A stretch of 7,108 nucleotides of DNA, taken from assembly GCA_003662305.1 (NCBI GenBank), contig QMXU01000050.1, forward strand, positions 1 through 7,108, written 5' to 3'. Origin of the DNA: Candidatus Hecatellales archaeon (GTDB taxonomy: Archaea; Thermoproteota; Bathyarchaeia; Hecatellales; Hecatellaceae). Below are positions 4,863 to 7,108 of this stretch, piece after piece (the first letter of the stretch is position 1; each line of letters opens with the position of its first letter). The notes under the pieces were generated by a model, which was not told where the DNA came from, made no database searches, and was given only the letters and a program-made list of their open reading frames with translations. The position numbers and the translations under genes were made by a program.

Positions 4863-6878
4863 CTAGTCTTTGACTTTCAGAATTATTATCTGGGCTGCCT
4901 CCGTTTCCTCGCGAAGATTGTAGTGGGAGGGAGAGGCGTAGACGACTTCAAACCTTTCAAAGTCTTCCTCCTTAAGAACTCCCATGGCGTAGAAGATTAC
5001 CTTTCCTAGGAACGTGTCCTCGTCGGGAACGCCATCCCTGTTCTTGTCTATGTTTTCAGCTTTTATTTCCGGCTGAATCTGGCTGGCAGCCCTTGCCATC
5101 CAAGGCCAGTTTCCAGCGTCTCCAAAGCCTGAGGGCATATGAATCTCGGGTATTTGGGGATATCTAACTGTTGTGACAAAAACCAGCACGTAGTGGGCGT
5201 TGAACTGTTCTTTCAGAATCTTCTCAGCGTCAGCTTCGCTTGAAAGCAGGAGCACCCCTACCTTGGCTGCCTGTTGGCTGTGGAGAAGCGACGCGTCGGA
5301 GACGGTTGCAGCCTTTCCAAGCACGCCTATCCAGTAGCCATAGGTCCACCAGGCTACTACAGGCTCTCCTCTAAGGTTTTCCCCAATCCATTCTAAGGCT
5401 TTCGTCCAGTCTGCCTTCAAGGTTTTGCTTGGCAGAATCGAGGTGGCCATGGGTGGAGGGAAGCTAACAGACTCAAGTGCGCTGAAGAATGAGGCGGAGA
5501 GCAGAATGACTATTATGGCTGGGATTAGGAGGGCTGGCCTTGTTATGGGAGCAGCCTTACCAGCCTTCCGGCCTTTCAAAACCCTGCCAGCGGACCTGAG
5601 GATTTCAGCTACGGCGTAGGCGGCTAGGAGGCTTAAGGCTGGGAATGCTAGAAGTCCAAGCTTGACCATGGAGGCGGAAGCGTAAAGCGAGGTTAAAGCG
5701 AAAACTGCGAGGTAAACGTCTATGGAAAGCCTTCTTCTAGCCGCAAGAAGGAAGCCGAATATGCCTAGCGGTAAAAGTCCTCCGAAAGCCATGTAGGTGG
5801 AGGCCCACGTTCCAATCCTGTAGTCTACGGAAGCCTCCCTTAGAATACCTTCAAGCGTCGAAGGCCTGACCGTCGGATTCAAAACCTCAAGGCATTCGTA
5901 GGATAAAGCTGAAGTTAAACCTGAAAGGTACAGGGCTAAACCGCCCACCGCCGTTAAAGCTACAGCCAAGAACAGTTGAGGGGCAGACGGCTTCAAAAGC
6001 CTTAGGGAGCCCTCGTAAGCTAGCAGAAGTATTACTGCAAGCAGAACTGGGAGAGCCGGTGTGGAGGCTACAACCAAAAGGCCTGGCGTGGGAAAAGGCA
6101 GGGACACCGCAACCCCTATGAAGACCGTTATAATGTACGCGGCGGCAAGCCTACGTGAATATCTCCGGAGAAACATATGAGCGAAGACGAAACCCGCTAG
6201 GAGCAAACCAGCGTAATAGCAGAAATCCCAGCATACATTCAGGTATGCGAAGGCTAACCCTGCGGCTGCAGAGTAAGCCAGGGTCTTCCTCCAGGCTTCA
6301 GCCTTTAAGGCCTTAAGGAAGAGGAGGGAGACCAGTAGAAGCAGGGGGAGGCCGAGGATGGAAGGCTCAAGGAAGCCTGCAGTTGTATGTCTAATGTAGA
6401 CGGGGCATAAGGCTGTGAAGATGGCGGCTAGGAGGCCGACCTTTCCTCCTCCCAGCTCCCTGCCTAAAAAGTAGACTAGGACAATCATGATGCAGGAAGT
6501 GACTGGAGAGAAAAAGAGTGAAACCTGTAGGAGGGACACGTTTAAGCCTTTAAGCACGCTGTAAAGGGAAGCCATCGTCAAGGGGAGGCCGAGGAAGGTG
6601 GTTGCCGCCACGTCTCTTCCCTGCGGATACCAGAAGTGCATGTCAACCCAGCCCTGAGGCTGGAATATCCATGAGGCTCCGTGCTCCGCCAGATACTCAG
6701 CCACATGGTAGTACCAGTAGGATTCAAAGCCTGAAAGGTAGCCGCCCCACTTTAAGGGTAGCAGCCGAACCAGAAAGCTGAAAACAGCTATGAGAACGAG
6801 GAAAACAGCTTCCAGCTTTTTGGACTTGAGAACCTTGAAGAAGCGTTTAAGGGAGAACACGCCTACGATTCCAGCCAA
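4863..6878 (-). CDS. STT3/AglB-family oligosaccharyltransferase with atypical motifs
   Basis: A 671-residue membrane protein of the STT3/AglB family, which moves a lipid-linked glycan to asparagine in N-x-S/T sequons outside the cytoplasmic membrane. A first membrane helix lies at about 21-42, followed by an external loop containing FWYPQGRD (82-89), many further helices to about 465, and a soluble C-terminal domain from about 485. The signature motif reads WWTYGYWI (510-517) where the family has WWDYG. By eye, E52 in GFESYWYYH replaces the usual metal-binding Asp, FLEPS (169-173) replaces the second DxD/DxE motif, and MVKLGLL (K406) replaces MVRLML. Residues 611-621 carry a D-x-N-x-D-G-x-x-D-x-D loop. 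The start is TTG, with GGTGG about 9 bases upstream and an in-frame stop beyond; GTG at residue 7 is an alternative. It is convergent with nop10. It could be a divergent paralogue with altered specificity. Confidence 0.88.
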   Translation of the reverse strand: MAGIVGVFSLKRFFKVLKSKKLEAVFLVLIAVFSFLVRLLPLKWGGYLSGFESYWYYHVAEYLAEHGASWIFQPQGWVDMHFWYPQGRDVAATTFLGLPLTMASLYSVLKGLNVSLLQVSLFFSPVTSCIMIVLVYFLGRELGGGKVGLLAAIFTALCPVYIRHTTAGFLEPSILGLPLLLLVSLLFLKALKAEAWRKTLAYSAAAGLAFAYLNVCWDFCYYAGLLLAGFVFAHMFLRRYSRRLAAAYIITVFIGVAVSLPFPTPGLLVVASTPALPVLLAVILLLAYEGSLRLLKPSAPQLFLAVALTAVGGLALYLSGLTSALSYECLEVLNPTVRPSTLEGILREASVDYRIGTWASTYMAFGGLLPLGIFGFLLAARRRLSIDVYLAVFALTSLYASASMVKLGLLAFPALSLLAAYAVAEILRSAGRVLKGRKAGKAAPITRPALLIPAIIVILLSASFFSALESVSFPPPMATSILPSKTLKADWTKALEWIGENLRGEPVVAWWTYGYWIGVLGKAATVSDASLLHSQQAAKVGVLLLSSEADAEKILKEQFNAHYVLVFVTTVRYPQIPEIHMPSGFGDAGNWPWMARAASQIQPEIKAENIDKNRDGVPDEDTFLGKVIFYAMGVLKEEDFERFEVVYASPSHYNLREETEAAQIIILKVKD

Positions 6879-6948
6879 CCTGGCAGCCCACCTTACGCCC
6901 GTTCAGCCTTGGGAGAGCCTGTTTAACCTTAACCTTTATCGTCCTAAA

Positions 6949-6965
6949 CGTTTTAATCTTTCTCG
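6949..6965 (-). promoter_or_regulatory. Candidate promoter of the STT3/AglB gene
   Basis: Read on the minus strand this is CGAGAAAGATTAAAACG: a purine-rich BRE-like stretch followed by an AT core resembling box A. It lies about 70 bases before the TTG start, so a transcript starting about 25 bases downstream would have a leader of roughly 45 bases. It overlaps the 8-base palindrome AAACGTTT (6946-6953). The rest of the 141-base divergent region (6879-7019) also holds two direct copies of TTAACC near 6923-6934 and no other clear feature. Confidence 0.3.
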
Positions 6966-7019
6966 GATGGTTTAAGGGTTTAGTGTTTGCCGGGCTTAGG
7001 CTGGAGTTGAGAGTCAGCC

Positions 7020-7108
7020 TTGAAGGAGCTTACCTCCACCTACGACCCCTTGAAGGTTGAAGAGGAAATATCTAGGTGGTGGACTGAAAGGGGGATACCT
7101 TCCAAGCA
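7020..7108 (+). CDS. Start of a class I aminoacyl-tRNA synthetase, Val/Ile type (3' end outside the window)
   Basis: An open frame running off the window end. The 29 visible residues include TYDPLKVEEEISRWWTERGIPSK, which matches the typical N-terminus of archaeal valyl- or isoleucyl-tRNA synthetases (YDP..VE..i..fW...gI). The enzyme would charge tRNA with its amino acid in the cytoplasm. An in-frame TGA at 7008-7010 means the TTG at 7020 is the first possible start; GGAG at 7003-7006 is a plausible, slightly distant ribosome binding site. The HIGH and KMSKS motifs lie outside the window, so the amino acid cannot be decided, and the call rests on a short pattern. The gene is divergent from the STT3/AglB gene. 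Confidence 0.5.
   Translation, partial: MKELTSTYDPLKVEEEISRWWTERGIPSK

Noticed and set aside
4856..4871. Hairpin AAAGA-loop-TCTTT as a bidirectional terminator
   Set aside because: The stem is only 5 weak pairs, and archaeal termination depends mainly on T-tracts, which are absent here.
5425..5619. Plus-strand reading frame inside the STT3/AglB gene
   Set aside because: Antisense shadow of membrane-segment codons in a clearly real minus-strand gene.
6790..6975. Plus-strand 61-residue frame over the STT3/AglB gene start
   Set aside because: It overlaps the start and promoter region of the STT3/AglB gene and has no recognisable features.

Overview
This window is chromosomal archaeal DNA. It carries the archaeal/eukaryotic-type primase subunits PriL and PriS, an archaeal GINS subunit, the ribosomal proteins L44e and S27e, aIF2-alpha, Nop10 and an archaeal STT3/AglB oligosaccharyltransferase. 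GGTG/GGAG ribosome binding sites, TTG and GTG starts, and TATA-like promoters fit this. The family flavour, especially the N-terminal motif layout of the STT3 protein, suggests a TACK or Bathyarchaeia-like lineage. That is an impression from protein sequence, not a phylogeny.

Layout. (1) Bases 1-2504, plus strand: a replication block of priL (5' end cut off by the window), priS (overlapping priL by ATGA) and a GINS gene of the Gins51 type, tightly packed. (2) Bases 2505-3347: an AT-rich patch unlike its surroundings. It holds an imperfect direct repeat with TATA-like boxes and a freestanding LAGLIDADG-type protein with a C-terminal helix-turn-helix, probably an acquired homing-endonuclease gene or a derivative of one. 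(3) Bases 3348-4856, plus strand: a translation/RNA block of rpl44e, rps27e, aIF2-alpha and a 57-residue nop10 with a TTG start. (4) Bases 4863-6878, minus strand: a 671-residue STT3/AglB protein convergent with nop10 across 6 bases. By eye, almost every residue expected at its active-site motifs is replaced. (5) Bases 6879-7019: a divergent promoter region. (6) Bases 7020-7108, plus strand: the start of a gene resembling Val/Ile-type class I aminoacyl-tRNA synthetases.

How they work together: PriS-PriL makes replication primers. GINS is part of the archaeal CMG-like helicase that the primase follows. L44e, S27e and aIF2-alpha act at the ribosome and in initiation, and Nop10 acts in H/ACA-guided pseudouridylation. 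Adjacency of these replication and translation genes is a known archaeal arrangement. The unusual point is that the LAGLIDADG/HTH gene sits exactly at the seam between the two halves, where it may have separated the translation operon from its original promoter. No stretch longer than 300 bases lacks a gene; the largest gap is 2505-2662. No tRNA, rRNA, CRISPR array or IS element is visible.
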